Positions 16,919-26,715 of a stretch of DNA of 64,000 nt are shown in pieces. The notes beneath the pieces are model-generated. The model saw only the letters and a list, made by a program, of their open reading frames with translations, was not told where the DNA came from and ran no database searches. Where the stretch lies: NCBI GenBank assembly GCA_900540385.1, contig UQFY01000001.1:62001-126000 (forward strand), in the 5' to 3' direction. Position 1 is the stretch's first letter; each line of letters starts with the position of its first letter. A program made the position numbers and the translations under genes. This DNA is from an uncultured Mollicutes bacterium. Lineage in GTDB: Bacteria; Bacillota_I; Bacilli_A; RFN20; CAG-826.

Positions 16919-18436
16919 ATGCTCTTGAACGATCTGATCGAAGGACTGAAGGACATGTTCTTCACCTTCCTCTACACGTGCTTTCGGTGCATCTGCGAGC
17001 TCATCGACTTCATCAAGGAAATCTTCTACATGCTCTGCGGAATCGAGCCGGTGGAGATCAACGGAGCCAAAGGCGACTTGCTGACAAGTCTCCTTGGCTC
17101 GAATTCGGTGAAGAAGGCGTTCCTGACGATATCCATCATCGGCGTGATACTTCTGGTTCTGTTCACGGGCATCGCCATACTGAAATCGAATTACCAGGAG
17201 AAACAGAGCTGGGCCGGTGCGCTTAGAAAAAGCGGTCAGTCATTGCTCATCACTTTGCTGATACCCTTCACGGTACTTGCCGGGATACTGCTCACCAACA
17301 CGGTCATGTCCTCCATCAACGTTGCGATGAACCCATACGGGAACACGGCCCATCCTCTGATTGGAGGGCAATTTCTCTCGACCATCGGAAACGGATGCTA
17401 CATCGGTTCTGAGGACAAGAGCGTCGTCCTGTCCAAGTTCGTTTCCGGGGAGCTCGACTACAAGGACGTAAGTCTCGTCAAGAGCTACTTCAATATCCAG
17501 GACATGAACTACCTGATCGGGATACTCGGAGGTTTCGTGATGCTTGTCATGTTCGTGCTCTCCAGCATCTCCTTCATCCAGAGAATTTTCGACATCATCC
17601 TCCTTTACCTCATCAGCCCCATATCGATAGCGACCATACCCCTTGACGAGGGCAACCGCTTCAAGGTCTGGAAGGACATGATGATCGGTAAGATACTCTC
17701 GGCATACGGAATCATATTGGTGACGAACCTTTTCTTCCTCATCATCCCTCAAGTCTATGAGATGCGCTTCTTTTCTTCGGATTTCAAGAACGGAATCGTA
17801 TACATCCTCTTTCTTCTCGGCGGCAGCTTCGCCGTCAGCAAGGCAAACGACGTCATCGCAAGACTTTGCGGAGCTGATGCCGGAAGAAACGAGATGGCCA
17901 GCATGATCTACAACATCCGCTCCGGAATGGCCCTAAGCCACGCCGTCAGCCACAAGGTAGGAGGAATGATGGGCAAGTTTGTTGGAGGAAGCTCCTACAT
18001 GAAGACGAGAAACAGAGGCGGTACAAGAAAGCAGGCTTTGCAGTCTTCCGCTAACGCAAGAGTGAACGAGCATGCTCATAAGGCGCCCAAGAAACCGCAG
18101 GGCAAGGTGAGAAAGGCAATCGGAGGATTGACCCGCTTCGCCACCATGCCGGCCGGAATGCTCCACGACATTTCTCAAGGCGGCGTCATTGCCATGGGCA
18201 AGAACTTCTCCTCCCGATTGGACAACGCCCTCCATGGAACGACGCTCCTGAACCGCAACGAAGTCAGACCTAAGGCAAACAAGGCCGAAAGCAAGCCGAG
18301 GGGAAAGAGCGAGGCGAATGGTGACAGAAAACAGAATCAGCCTAAGCAGCATACAAAGAGAACCAATGGCGTCATGAGAAGAGACGACAATGACAGAAAG
18401 ACGATAGGAAGAGCAAAAGGAGGAAGGAAGAGATGA
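16919..18436 (+). CDS. Polytopic VirB6/TrbL-like channel protein (Mbov_0396 type)
   Basis: 505 aa. At least six membrane segments occupy residues 1-310 (for example ISIIGVILLVLFTGIAIL and GGFVMLVMFVLSSISFI). A long, very basic cytoplasmic tail follows (about 340-505) with many Lys, Arg and Asn residues. This architecture matches VirB6/TrbL-like inner-membrane channel proteins of Gram-positive conjugation systems. AGGAAAGGAGG precedes the ATG. It ends in an ATGA overlap with the VirB4 gene. Confidence 0.72.
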   Translation: MLLNDLIEGLKDMFFTFLYTCFRCICELIDFIKEIFYMLCGIEPVEINGAKGDLLTSLLGSNSVKKAFLTISIIGVILLVLFTGIAILKSNYQEKQSWAGALRKSGQSLLITLLIPFTVLAGILLTNTVMSSINVAMNPYGNTAHPLIGGQFLSTIGNGCYIGSEDKSVVLSKFVSGELDYKDVSLVKSYFNIQDMNYLIGILGGFVMLVMFVLSSISFIQRIFDIILLYLISPISIATIPLDEGNRFKVWKDMMIGKILSAYGIILVTNLFFLIIPQVYEMRFFSSDFKNGIVYILFLLGGSFAVSKANDVIARLCGADAGRNEMASMIYNIRSGMALSHAVSHKVGGMMGKFVGGSSYMKTRNRGGTRKQALQSSANARVNEHAHKAPKKPQGKVRKAIGGLTRFATMPAGMLHDISQGGVIAMGKNFSSRLDNALHGTTLLNRNEVRPKANKAESKPRGKSEANGDRKQNQPKQHTKRTNGVMRRDDNDRKTIGRAKGGRKR

Positions 18437-20994
18437 GAACCATACCGAAGGCTTCGAAGGTGAAGCTCACCTTCTACAAGGGCATCACCGTGGCCGATGT
18501 CGTCATCGCCCTCATCGCACTGGCATTCATCACAGTCACCTTGTCCTCGAATTTCCCCTTCAAGTGGCATCTTGCCGGAACGATCCTTGTCCTTGTCATT
18601 CCTCTTTACCTCTCCTTCGGCTCGGACAGACTCTATGTCCGCGTCGCCTACCTGTTCCGCTATCTTTTCTCGAAGAAAGGCTATTCGGAAAGGAATGCCG
18701 ATTCTTTGATTCCTTATAGAAGCGTCAGTGACGGACTTGTCCTTTCCAAGGACGGAAGCGTCTTCTCCGCGATAGAGATAGAGCCTGTCAATTTCTCTCT
18801 CCTCGACGGGGAAAAGCAGAACGGGATCATCGACTGCTGCTATGCCAGAGTCCTCGGCTCCATCGAACCTGGATGCCAATGGGTGCTCTTGAAAAAGGAG
18901 ATGCCTCTTGTATTGGACGAAGAGCTTCAGGAGGAACTGAGAAGAGCCGATAGGCTTAGAGAGCTGAGAGACAGCGGAGAACTGACCCAGGCGGAGTTCC
19001 TTCCGCGATGCGATTCCATCCAGTCGAGATTCGACGAGATTGATGCGATGAACACGCAAGGCATTGATAGACCGCGCTTCTTCCTCTGTCTTACAGGGAT
19101 ATCCGGAAAGGTGGTCAAGGACACCTTGGACAGAGCAATTGCAACATTCGAATCCTATGGGCTCGAAGCCCGTAGACTTGATGAGAAAGGACTCCTCTGC
19201 CTTGTGAACCATGATAGAAAAAGAGGAAAGGAAACGGATGGCGTTGTCCTTCCTGAAAAGCTTAAGTTCGGATTCCTTTCCGCCAAGGAAGACGGAAGAT
19301 ACGTATCCTTCCTCGCCGTGAACCGTTATCCCCTTTCCGTGCCGAATGGATGGGCTGCGGAGCTCTTCTCCATGGAGAACACAGAGGTCACGATGCGGAT
19401 GGATCCCGTCGAGAAGCAGAAAGCGATACGACGCATTGACAATGCAATCCTGGAACTTGGAACGCTGACTGTCGGAAAGGAGAGCCAGCAGCAGGAAACG
19501 GAGCTTCAGGCGGATACTTTGAAGGAACTGCTTCAGGACATCCAGCAGAACAACGAGACGCTGTTCGATACGGAGATCGTCATCGCCGTTTACGATGCCG
19601 ACAAGAGATGCCCGAACCGGAAGAAAGCCAAGGCAAAGCTTTCTGAGCTCGGGTTCGGATACACGGAACTTATCGGAAGACAGATGGACGGATATGTTTC
19701 TGCCTTGGTCTCCTTGACCGACATGCTGAAGATGGGCCATGGAATTCAGACAAGCTCTCTGGCGGCTTCCTTCCCCTTCGACATGGACGTCAGGATGGAC
19801 AGAAAAGGAATCCTGTTGGGAGAAAGCTCTCTGCCCGTCTTCTTCGACCCATTCAGAAGAGACCTCAGCCACATCAACTCCAACATGGTCGTGATCGGAC
19901 AGTCCGGAAGCGGGAAGAGCTTCGCGACGAAGAAAATGCTTCTGAATCTGGCGAGTTTAGGCTCGAAGGTCTACGTCCTGGATCCGGAATCCGAATACGG
20001 GGCGTTGGCGGAGAGACTTGGCGGGGTGAGGCTGGATGCCTCCGACGGAAGCTATGGGAGAATCAACCCGCTGCAGATCATGACCACGATGGATGACGAA
20101 GATGGCTCTTCCAACAGCTTCTACGCCCATCTCCAGTTCCTGGAGCAGTTCTTCCGCCTGATTCTCAAGGGAATCAGCCAGGATGCGCTTGAGAGCGTCA
20201 ACCGTGCCATCGAGGAATGCTATGCGGAGAAGAACATCGGCCCTCTCTCGAATCTCAATGCCTTGAAAGCAGAGGACTATCCGACTCTGGAAGATCTCTG
20301 CCTTCTCATCGAGAAGAAGCTTTCCAAGGCCAAGGACGAATACGAGCTCTCCTGCCTTAGATCCGCTTCGAACTGGATGACGAGATTCAAGAACGGTTAC
20401 CGCGACAGCTCTCTTTGGAACGGATGCACGACCTTCTCCCCAAAGGAAAACTTCATCGACTTCGATTTCCAGAGACTGCTGTCAAACCACAACGACGTCA
20501 CCGCCAACGCGCAGATGCTCCTTCTCCTTAGATGGCTCGAGAACGAGGTGATAAGAAACAGAGACTATAACCGATGTAACGGATCTGACAGAAAGATCGT
20601 CATTGCCATCGATGAGGCGCATCTGTTCATCGACGAGAAATACCCGGTGGCGCTCGATTTCATGCACCAGATGGCCAAGAGAATCCGCAAATACGACGGA
20701 ATGCTCCTCATCATCACGCAGAACGTCAAGGACTTCTCAGGGACGCCGGAGATAGCCAAGAAGTCCTCCGCCATCATCAACGTGAGCCAATACTCGATGA
20801 TTTTCTCCTTGTCCCCGGACGACATGAAGGACCTGAACAAGCTTTATGAGGCCGGAGGAGGTTTCAACCCATCTGAGAAGGAGACGATCATCCACAGTCC
20901 GAGAGGCACCTGCTTCTTCATCGGCTCGCCGGAAGAAAGAAACGTCATTTCGATTGAGGCGAACGGATTCGAGAGAAGCCTCTGCGAGGGATAG
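18433..20994 (+). CDS. PrgI-VirB4 fusion conjugation ATPase (Mbov_0397 type)
   Basis: 853 aa. Residues about 15-75 contain two membrane helices of the PrgI/VirB3-like type, fused to a VirB4 ATPase with Walker A GQSGSGKS (about 490) and Walker B IVIAIDEAHLF (about 720). VirB4 powers assembly of the transfer channel. A fused PrgI domain is common in Firmicutes and mycoplasma elements. Translation is coupled to the preceding gene by ATGA. Confidence 0.88.
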   Translation: MRTIPKASKVKLTFYKGITVADVVIALIALAFITVTLSSNFPFKWHLAGTILVLVIPLYLSFGSDRLYVRVAYLFRYLFSKKGYSERNADSLIPYRSVSDGLVLSKDGSVFSAIEIEPVNFSLLDGEKQNGIIDCCYARVLGSIEPGCQWVLLKKEMPLVLDEELQEELRRADRLRELRDSGELTQAEFLPRCDSIQSRFDEIDAMNTQGIDRPRFFLCLTGISGKVVKDTLDRAIATFESYGLEARRLDEKGLLCLVNHDRKRGKETDGVVLPEKLKFGFLSAKEDGRYVSFLAVNRYPLSVPNGWAAELFSMENTEVTMRMDPVEKQKAIRRIDNAILELGTLTVGKESQQQETELQADTLKELLQDIQQNNETLFDTEIVIAVYDADKRCPNRKKAKAKLSELGFGYTELIGRQMDGYVSALVSLTDMLKMGHGIQTSSLAASFPFDMDVRMDRKGILLGESSLPVFFDPFRRDLSHINSNMVVIGQSGSGKSFATKKMLLNLASLGSKVYVLDPESEYGALAERLGGVRLDASDGSYGRINPLQIMTTMDDEDGSSNSFYAHLQFLEQFFRLILKGISQDALESVNRAIEECYAEKNIGPLSNLNALKAEDYPTLEDLCLLIEKKLSKAKDEYELSCLRSASNWMTRFKNGYRDSSLWNGCTTFSPKENFIDFDFQRLLSNHNDVTANAQMLLLLRWLENEVIRNRDYNRCNGSDRKIVIAIDEAHLFIDEKYPVALDFMHQMAKRIRKYDGMLLIITQNVKDFSGTPEIAKKSSAIINVSQYSMIFSLSPDDMKDLNKLYEAGGGFNPSEKETIIHSPRGTCFFIGSPEERNVISIEANGFERSLCEG

Positions 20995-21023
20995 GGCAGG
21001 AAACGAAACAAGTGATTTAAGAA

Positions 21024-21042
21024 GGCTTCCTGATTGGAAGCC
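21024..21042 (+). other. Intergenic hairpin after virB4
   Basis: GGCTTCC (21024-21030), loop TGATT, GGAAGCC (21036-21042): a perfect 7-base stem between virB4 and the ArdC-like gene. No T run follows, so an mRNA processing or stability element is more likely than a terminator. Confidence 0.4.
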
Positions 21043-21076
21043 ACGGCTTTCAGACACAAAAAAAGAAGGAGGAACG

Positions 21077-22105
21077 ATGGAAGAGAAAAAGGGAAAGACA
21101 GGCAAGAAGAATTATTCGGCGAAGAGATTCACCAAGCAGGAGATGGACGATATCATCTCCCAGATAGACCAAAGACTCCACGATTTCATGAAGGAAGGAA
21201 AGTATAAGGAAGTCCTCATCGCCATGGGGAACCTTGGAAAGTACTCCCTCAACAACCAGATTTTCATCCTCATGCAGATGCCATCTGCTCTGACCGTCAA
21301 CGGCATGAAGAAATGGAACTCCCTGGGAAGACACGTCATTCCCGGAAGCAAGGGAATCAAGATCTTCCGGCCCGTCGTCAAATCCAAGGAAGTGTTCGTG
21401 GAGGATGAGGACGGTGTCATCGTCGAGGACAAATACGGGAACATGCTCAAGAAGAGAAAGGACGTCCTTGTCGGATACCAGCAGGGCTATGTCTTCGACG
21501 TCAGCCAGACCGACGGAAAGCCAATCGACGTCTTCAAATTCGATGAAGGAAAGACCGTTGAAAACAAAGGCATGATTCTGAATGCACTAATGAAAACAGC
21601 GGAAGACAACGGATTTGGCATCTTATATGCAAATGAGAAGGATTTGGGAACAGGAACCTATGGGGAATGCAACCATCTGACGCATGAGATCCGAATCCTT
21701 GAAGGGATGAGCGACCTCCAGGAGATATCGACCACGGTCCATGAGCTAGGCCATGCCCTAGCACATTCAGGCTACCGTGAGGACTTCAAAGGGCTCACCC
21801 AGGAGGAGAAGAGAGGAATCAAGGAAGTGGAGGCGGAATCCATCGCATGCGTCGTCTGCACCTATCTCGGTCTTGATACGGAGAACTTCAACTTCAGCTA
21901 CATCGCGGGATGGGCCGACGGAGACATCGGCAAGTTCAAGGAGAACCTCGAGGTCATCTCGAAGTACGCCAGAACCATCATCGATGGAATCGAGAAGGAA
22001 TTCGATCTGGTCCGCTCCAAGGAAAAGGAAGAGGAAAAGGCGGTATCTCCTCCTGCTATATGGATTCCGAAGGAGAAAGAGGGAAAGGAGCTCGTGATGG
22101 GATGA
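21077..22105 (+). CDS. ArdC-like antirestriction / zinc metallopeptidase protein
   Basis: 342 aa from ATG 21077, with GAAGGAGG upstream; a longer frame beginning at 20846 runs inside virB4 and is rejected. The N-terminal part (about 25-160) resembles the ArdC/LtrC single-strand DNA-binding domain, including the NxxxLxxQxP-like stretch and WNSLGRHVIPGSKGIKIFRP. A zinc-peptidase helix follows (HELGHALAH, near residue 221). ArdC proteins protect incoming single-stranded DNA from host restriction. The stop is shared (ATGA) with the primase gene. Confidence 0.8.
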   Translation: MEEKKGKTGKKNYSAKRFTKQEMDDIISQIDQRLHDFMKEGKYKEVLIAMGNLGKYSLNNQIFILMQMPSALTVNGMKKWNSLGRHVIPGSKGIKIFRPVVKSKEVFVEDEDGVIVEDKYGNMLKKRKDVLVGYQQGYVFDVSQTDGKPIDVFKFDEGKTVENKGMILNALMKTAEDNGFGILYANEKDLGTGTYGECNHLTHEIRILEGMSDLQEISTTVHELGHALAHSGYREDFKGLTQEEKRGIKEVEAESIACVVCTYLGLDTENFNFSYIAGWADGDIGKFKENLEVISKYARTIIDGIEKEFDLVRSKEKEEEKAVSPPAIWIPKEKEGKELVMG

Positions 22106-22977
22106 ACTTCAATGCCAACGCAATTCCTTACGAGATGAAGGAAAGGAAGCAATGGGTCGCCTATTTCAAGAAAGATGTACCTGGCAGCACTCATTTGGGC
22201 AAGGTCATGGTGTCTCCTATCACCTACAAGCACGCCAGAAGTAACGAGCCGTCCGATTGGAGCGATTTCTACAACGCACGGCTCTTCGCCGCTTCCTACG
22301 GGAAGATGGACGGGCTTGCCTTCGTCCTGACCGATGGCATCGTCTTCGTCGACATCGACAACTCCATCGACGGAAACGGGAAGATCAATCCGATCGGAGA
22401 TAAGCTGCTGAAGGCATTCCCGGATACCTACGCCGAGAGAAGCTGCTCCGGACGGGGAATCCACATCCTGATGAAGGGAATGCTTCCCAAGGACTGCATG
22501 AAACGCAACGACTCCATTGGGCTTGAGATGTACGACACCAAGCGCTTCTGCTGTATCACGGGAGACGTCATCGACGGAAGAACGAAGCTTCTGGATTGTT
22601 CCGAAACGATAGAGAAAGTCGCTCTTTCACTCATGGGAAGAAAAGAAGCGAGCCACATCCCGAAGCCATTCTACGGAAAGCCGCTTGCGAACGACCGGAT
22701 GGTCATCGAGCGTGCCATGAGAAGCAAGAACGGCGCGAAGTTCCAAAGACTCTACCAAGGCGACAGCTCCGGCTACGCCAGCCAGTCGAGTGCCGACCTT
22801 GCCTTGGTTGCGATGATCTCGTTCTACACCCAGGACCCGGAGCAGATCGACCGCATATTCCGCACTAGCGGGCTCATGAGAGAAAAATGGGATAGCCAGA
22901 GAGGAAATTCGACCTATGGGAGAATGACCATAGAGACGAGCCTGAGAAACACGAGAAGAGTCTATGAGATGCAATAG
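22102..22977 (+). CDS. Primase-polymerase (NrS-1-like archaeo-eukaryotic primase)
   Basis: 291 aa from ATG 22102 in the ATGA overlap. The catalytic core of an archaeo-eukaryotic primase is visible: FVDIDNS (DxD motif, near residue 81) and CSGRGIHILMKG (sGxH motif, about 115). The C-terminal region resembles the helical domain that follows the core in NrS-1-type polymerases. It may convert the transferred strand to double-stranded DNA or support replication of the circular form. No helicase domain is fused. Confidence 0.72.
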   Translation: MNFNANAIPYEMKERKQWVAYFKKDVPGSTHLGKVMVSPITYKHARSNEPSDWSDFYNARLFAASYGKMDGLAFVLTDGIVFVDIDNSIDGNGKINPIGDKLLKAFPDTYAERSCSGRGIHILMKGMLPKDCMKRNDSIGLEMYDTKRFCCITGDVIDGRTKLLDCSETIEKVALSLMGRKEASHIPKPFYGKPLANDRMVIERAMRSKNGAKFQRLYQGDSSGYASQSSADLALVAMISFYTQDPEQIDRIFRTSGLMREKWDSQRGNSTYGRMTIETSLRNTRRVYEMQ

Positions 22978-22992
22978 AGAAGGAGGAAAAAT

Positions 22993-23445
22993 ATGGATTT
23001 CGAGGACATGTACGACGAGCCGAAGACGATACGGGTCGTCACCAAGCTCCCGGACGAGGATGCGAAGGAGGTGATGATGGAGAACGGATACGGAACCATC
23101 TCCGAATTCTGCAAGGGACTCATCGACATCGCGCCATTGCCCACGGACGATTCACTGACCATCATCTGCAACGATGAGTTTCTGATCAACGGCATGAAGC
23201 CGAACATCGTCACGCCGGAGACCGAAGGGGTCATCTGCGGCCCGATCATCATCTGCGGATACGATCCCGAGAGCGGCGATTCGATTTCCCTTACGGATAG
23301 ACAGGTCGAAGAGGCGCTCAGATACTGCAGGCGGAACAACCTCCATCAGATGTCCTTGGAGGGCGCCTACCGCTATTCGAAGGTGATCGGTCCGCTCCAG
23401 AGAAGCTACGACGCGCTCGGGAAGAACCAAATGGAGGCATTCTGA
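22993..23445 (+). CDS. DUF3846-like accessory protein
   Basis: 150 aa. The central stretch (LTIICNDEFLINGMKPN, then VICGPIIICGYD) matches the pattern I associate with DUF3846, a small acidic family frequent on conjugative elements and phages. Function is unknown, although similarity to antirestriction proteins has been suggested for the family. AAGGAGG precedes the ATG. The TGA stop overlaps the next ATG by one base. Confidence 0.6.
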   Translation: MDFEDMYDEPKTIRVVTKLPDEDAKEVMMENGYGTISEFCKGLIDIAPLPTDDSLTIICNDEFLINGMKPNIVTPETEGVICGPIIICGYDPESGDSISLTDRQVEEALRYCRRNNLHQMSLEGAYRYSKVIGPLQRSYDALGKNQMEAF

Positions 23446-23828
23446 TGAAAGACAAGAAGCAAAAGCCACTTACCGTTAGCGAAATGAGGAAAACGGTGAA
23501 GACAAAGGTCAGGAAGGAATACGAAGGCTTCCTTTCCGGATATCGGAAGCTCGATGACGAGAAACGTTTCAGGAAGATGGTGGAGGACGCCGAGATGATC
23601 GGGTTCTACCGCAACCTGTACATCATCATCGTCATTATCGGGGGCTTCACGGTAGAGGAGTGGAAATGGCTTTACCTCTACTACAAGGGAATCGACATCA
23701 TCAAGGACTTCTACAGGTCATACGTTGCCTTCAAAAAAGACAGCAAAGAGGAAAAGAACGGACATGACGAACTATCCTTCCTCGCATCGATGGGCCTCAA
23801 AGGTGCCGGAATGGGAGCTGTTGCCTGA
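23445..23828 (+). CDS. Hypothetical accessory protein
   Basis: 127 aa, not recognised. The N-terminal half is very basic. A hydrophobic segment lies at about 55-80 (NLYIIIVIIGG, then WLYLYYKGIDII), which may be a membrane helix or a buried core. The start shares TGATG with the upstream stop, and the stop shares TGATG with the next gene, so it is a firm member of the operon. Confidence 0.55.
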   Translation: MKDKKQKPLTVSEMRKTVKTKVRKEYEGFLSGYRKLDDEKRFRKMVEDAEMIGFYRNLYIIIVIIGGFTVEEWKWLYLYYKGIDIIKDFYRSYVAFKKDSKEEKNGHDELSFLASMGLKGAGMGAVA

Positions 23829-24301
23829 TGGCGAACTGGGCCGAGGTCGAGATGGCCGTCATTCTTCCTTCGAGAAACAAGGACAGATTCCTGGATTTCT
23901 TCCTGGATCCGGACGGCAGCAACGACAGAAAGAAAGGAAAACACCTCAAACGGTGCTTCCTCGAGAACGTCGGAGAGGAGAAGAACAAACACGGAATGAG
24001 CTGCCTACGAATCGAATGCCAGTGCGCTTGGTCCGCCTACTCCTCCTTCTTCATTTCCATGGAAGAGAGAAGGGAAAACAAAAACATCGTTCCGCTTCTT
24101 GACGCCATGAAAGAATCGGAAGTCCGCCGCATGGCCTTCCACGCGAACGAACCGGGCATCGGATTCGAGGAGACCGGAAGATACCAGGAAGGGGTCGACG
24201 AAGAGATCTACTACGATTCGAGAGACCTTTACCGCGATCCTTATTGCGAGTTTCTCGAGGAAGACGAAATCGACGAGAAAGCGGAGAAGCAGATGGAATG
24301 A
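23828..24301 (+). CDS. Hypothetical acidic protein of the element
   Basis: 157 aa, not recognised. Compact N-terminal domain with Trp and Cys residues (CLRIECQCAWSAY), then a strongly acidic tail (FLEEDEIDEKAEKQ). Its arrangement and its neighbour suggest a relative of the YubB/DUF1281 family coded next door, but no firm signature is seen. Translationally coupled upstream, with AGGAGG for the next gene right after its stop. Confidence 0.5.
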   Translation: MANWAEVEMAVILPSRNKDRFLDFFLDPDGSNDRKKGKHLKRCFLENVGEEKNKHGMSCLRIECQCAWSAYSSFFISMEERRENKNIVPLLDAMKESEVRRMAFHANEPGIGFEETGRYQEGVDEEIYYDSRDLYRDPYCEFLEEDEIDEKAEKQME

Positions 24302-24311
24302 GGAGGGAACC

Positions 24312-25106
24312 ATGCCGAATTATGTGAAGAACAAGATCATGGTCGGAAAGAAGGAATTCATCGACCAGATCAAGAAGGAGCATTTCAGAAAGGATCCGAG
24401 CACCGGCGGATACGAGCTTGACTTCGACACAATCGTGAAGATGCCGGAGAGCCTGAAGATCGAATGCGGAAGCCGCAGCTACGACGGCGTGAAGCTCTAT
24501 CTGGCTATAAAGGATCCGGACTGCGCTTATGCCGGAACCAAGGAAGACAAGATGGATAAGGCGGAATTCAATGCCCTCACGGACAAGCTGAAGGATTCCG
24601 ACATGTCTCCTTCCAGAAGCGCAGACAAGGAAGAATACGCTTTCCTGTCCGAGCACTACAAGGACAAGCTGAACAGCGTCATCGAACTGGGGAAGAAGAG
24701 CTGCGAGAACCTGATAAAGCACGGCTCCTGTAACTGGTACGAGTGGTCTGTCAAGCATTGGGGAACCAAATGGAACGCCAGCGCCACGGAAATCGCCGAC
24801 AACGGGAAATCCATCCTCTTCGAGACCGCATGGGATCCCGCGTTGCCGGCGGTATTGGAGCTTTCGAAAAAGCATCCGGAGATGAAGATAGCCTTCCTCT
24901 ACAGTGACGAGGACATCGGGAACCATGTCGGATACGCGCTCATGACGGATGGGAAAATCGATTTCGAAGGGACTTTCCTGGATCAGTCAGCCGATGCCTA
25001 CAAGCTCGCATTCGACCTGTGGGGATGCCGGGAAGACTACCGCTACGATACGAAGAAGAAAACCTATGTCCACGTTGGCGAGAGCCTCTCGCCCGAGATG
25101 GAATGA
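24312..25106 (+). CDS. DUF1281/YubB ferredoxin-like protein
   Basis: 264 aa. It begins MPNYVKNKI, as members of the DUF1281 (YubB ferredoxin-like) family often do. It keeps the family's conserved tryptophans in NWYEWSVKHWGTKWNA and LFETAWDPALPAV. These proteins are common on plasmids and conjugative elements. Function is unknown. GAGGAGGG is six bases upstream of the ATG. Confidence 0.65.
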   Translation: MPNYVKNKIMVGKKEFIDQIKKEHFRKDPSTGGYELDFDTIVKMPESLKIECGSRSYDGVKLYLAIKDPDCAYAGTKEDKMDKAEFNALTDKLKDSDMSPSRSADKEEYAFLSEHYKDKLNSVIELGKKSCENLIKHGSCNWYEWSVKHWGTKWNASATEIADNGKSILFETAWDPALPAVLELSKKHPEMKIAFLYSDEDIGNHVGYALMTDGKIDFEGTFLDQSADAYKLAFDLWGCREDYRYDTKKKTYVHVGESLSPEME

Positions 25107-25130
25107 GAAAAAAGGAGAAAAAGAGATATC

Positions 25131-26177
25131 ATGAAGAAAAACAAGACAAACAGCATCATCGGAGCCAATCCGAGGAAGAAACGCAAGGCGCCCTACATCG
25201 TCTTAGGTGCCTTGGCAATCATCGCAGGACTCGGCTGCGCCTTCTACGGCGGATACACGCTTGGGAAGAACGCAAAGGCCGCTGATAACGGCGGAGAGAT
25301 CGTTGCCATCAAGGACAACCAGGTTGCCATCAAATGCGCCTACAACGCCAAGAGCGGCGCCAAATACGGAACCTACAATCTCACCTATTCCGTCACTCCT
25401 ACGATTTATACCGATCAGATTGTCGCCAAGATCGCCTACCAGGACGGAACGAACGTCGAGAACGGAATCGTCACGCTTGAGCACGACACCATCAAGCACG
25501 AGGTCAAGTTCAACTGCCTGAAGGCGTTTGCTAAGAAGATTGTCCTTACCTTGTACGCCGACTCCAATCCGAACGTCAAGGGGACCATGACATTCGACTT
25601 CAGAGAGCGAATCAACGTCATCCTCCCGGATTCCATCAATCTCGTCGAAGGCCAGGTTCCTACTGTCAACCCGAGAGTCGATAGCACCGGCGGAACCGTC
25701 ATGGTCGATAAGAACGTCACGGACGTCACCTATTCCTGGAACCCAGACTTCCTTGCATGGGTCAAGGAGAAATCCATGAAGAAGCTCAACGATTACATGA
25801 CGGAGAACCAGGCAAACATGAGCTTCCAGGGCGAAACGTTCACGGGATTCGTCGGCTTGGGAGCGGAGGATGCCACCGGCTTCTTCAAAAAAGCCTTCAA
25901 GGCAAACGAGTTCCTCACCACCAAAGGCGGCAAATACACCTGGGAGGAAGCCTATTCCGACGACGACAGCGAGGATCCATGGAGCCGATGCAGCTCCACT
26001 TGGTATCTCGGCTCTGCAGCCAAGACCGACTTCACCTCGGAGTTCGACGGGACGAAACCTGTATTCGACTGGACCTGCAAGGTGAACGGCGTCAGCTACG
26101 CAAAGTCCTTCGGATTGACATTGAGCTCCATCAACGTCACCTCCATCGCTTTGAGCGGATCGAACTACTGTTTCTAA
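25131..26177 (+). CDS. Membrane-anchored extracytoplasmic protein of the element
   Basis: 348 aa. Basic N-terminus followed by one membrane helix (APYIVLGALAIIAGLGCAF, about 23-45) and a beta-rich exported domain with an internal linker near residue 170. The type II-like topology fits a VirB8/TcpC-like channel scaffold or a surface protein, but no sequence signature supports either. GGAG precedes the ATG. Confidence 0.55.
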   Translation: MKKNKTNSIIGANPRKKRKAPYIVLGALAIIAGLGCAFYGGYTLGKNAKAADNGGEIVAIKDNQVAIKCAYNAKSGAKYGTYNLTYSVTPTIYTDQIVAKIAYQDGTNVENGIVTLEHDTIKHEVKFNCLKAFAKKIVLTLYADSNPNVKGTMTFDFRERINVILPDSINLVEGQVPTVNPRVDSTGGTVMVDKNVTDVTYSWNPDFLAWVKEKSMKKLNDYMTENQANMSFQGETFTGFVGLGAEDATGFFKKAFKANEFLTTKGGKYTWEEAYSDDDSEDPWSRCSSTWYLGSAAKTDFTSEFDGTKPVFDWTCKVNGVSYAKSFGLTLSSINVTSIALSGSNYCF

Positions 26178-26181
26178 GGAT

Positions 26182-26715
26182 ATGAGCACAAGAAGCTACA
26201 TCTGCAGAGAGAACGATGACGGAACCTTCACCTGCGTTTACTGCCACTGCGACGGGTATCTGACCTACAACGGCGCGATGCTTCTTGACCACTATGCCAC
26301 CAAGGAGAGAGTCGATAAGCTCCTCTCCTTGGGAGGCATGTCCTCATTGGGCACTGACATCGAGCCGGATCCTAGCAAGCCGCATACCTTCGACGACCGC
26401 CAGGACGGCGTCACCGTCTTCTATGGCCGTGACAGAGGAGAGAAGGGCACGGAGGCCCAAAATCTCACACTTGAGGAGATTGACAGCCCGGAATCCTGGA
26501 TCGAGTACTGCTATGTGTTCGGAAAGGACGGGAAGTGGAGATACTTCGAATGCGGACATCTCTCCGAAGGACTGAAGGATCTTAAAGAGGGTCTGGATGA
26601 GGAATACAGAAGACTCGGCTTTCCTAGACCGGAAGGATATTACGGATTCTACACGGCGAAGGATATCGACAAGCTCCGATATGACTTCCAGAAACAGAAA
26701 GAGCCGGAGATGTAG
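26182..26715 (+). CDS. Conserved hypothetical protein of mobile elements
   Basis: 177 aa. The opening (MSTRSYICREN, then YCHCDGYLTYNGAMLLDHY) matches a family I know from phages and plasmids with the pattern 'TRSxI...YCHxDGY'. No function is established. A Cys/His group (CVYCHCDG) may bind metal. Spacing of four bases from the previous gene suggests the same operon. Confidence 0.6.
   Translation: MSTRSYICRENDDGTFTCVYCHCDGYLTYNGAMLLDHYATKERVDKLLSLGGMSSLGTDIEPDPSKPHTFDDRQDGVTVFYGRDRGEKGTEAQNLTLEEIDSPESWIEYCYVFGKDGKWRYFECGHLSEGLKDLKEGLDEEYRRLGFPRPEGYYGFYTAKDIDKLRYDFQKQKEPEM

Noticed and set aside
18337..19872. A 511-codon open frame antisense to virB4
   Set aside because: It is a shadow of the GC-rich virB4 coding frame, with no ribosome site and no recognisable domain.
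25203..26189. A 328-codon open frame antisense to the membrane-anchored protein gene
   Set aside because: The plus-strand frame has a ribosome site, a membrane anchor and operon spacing; the antisense frame has none.
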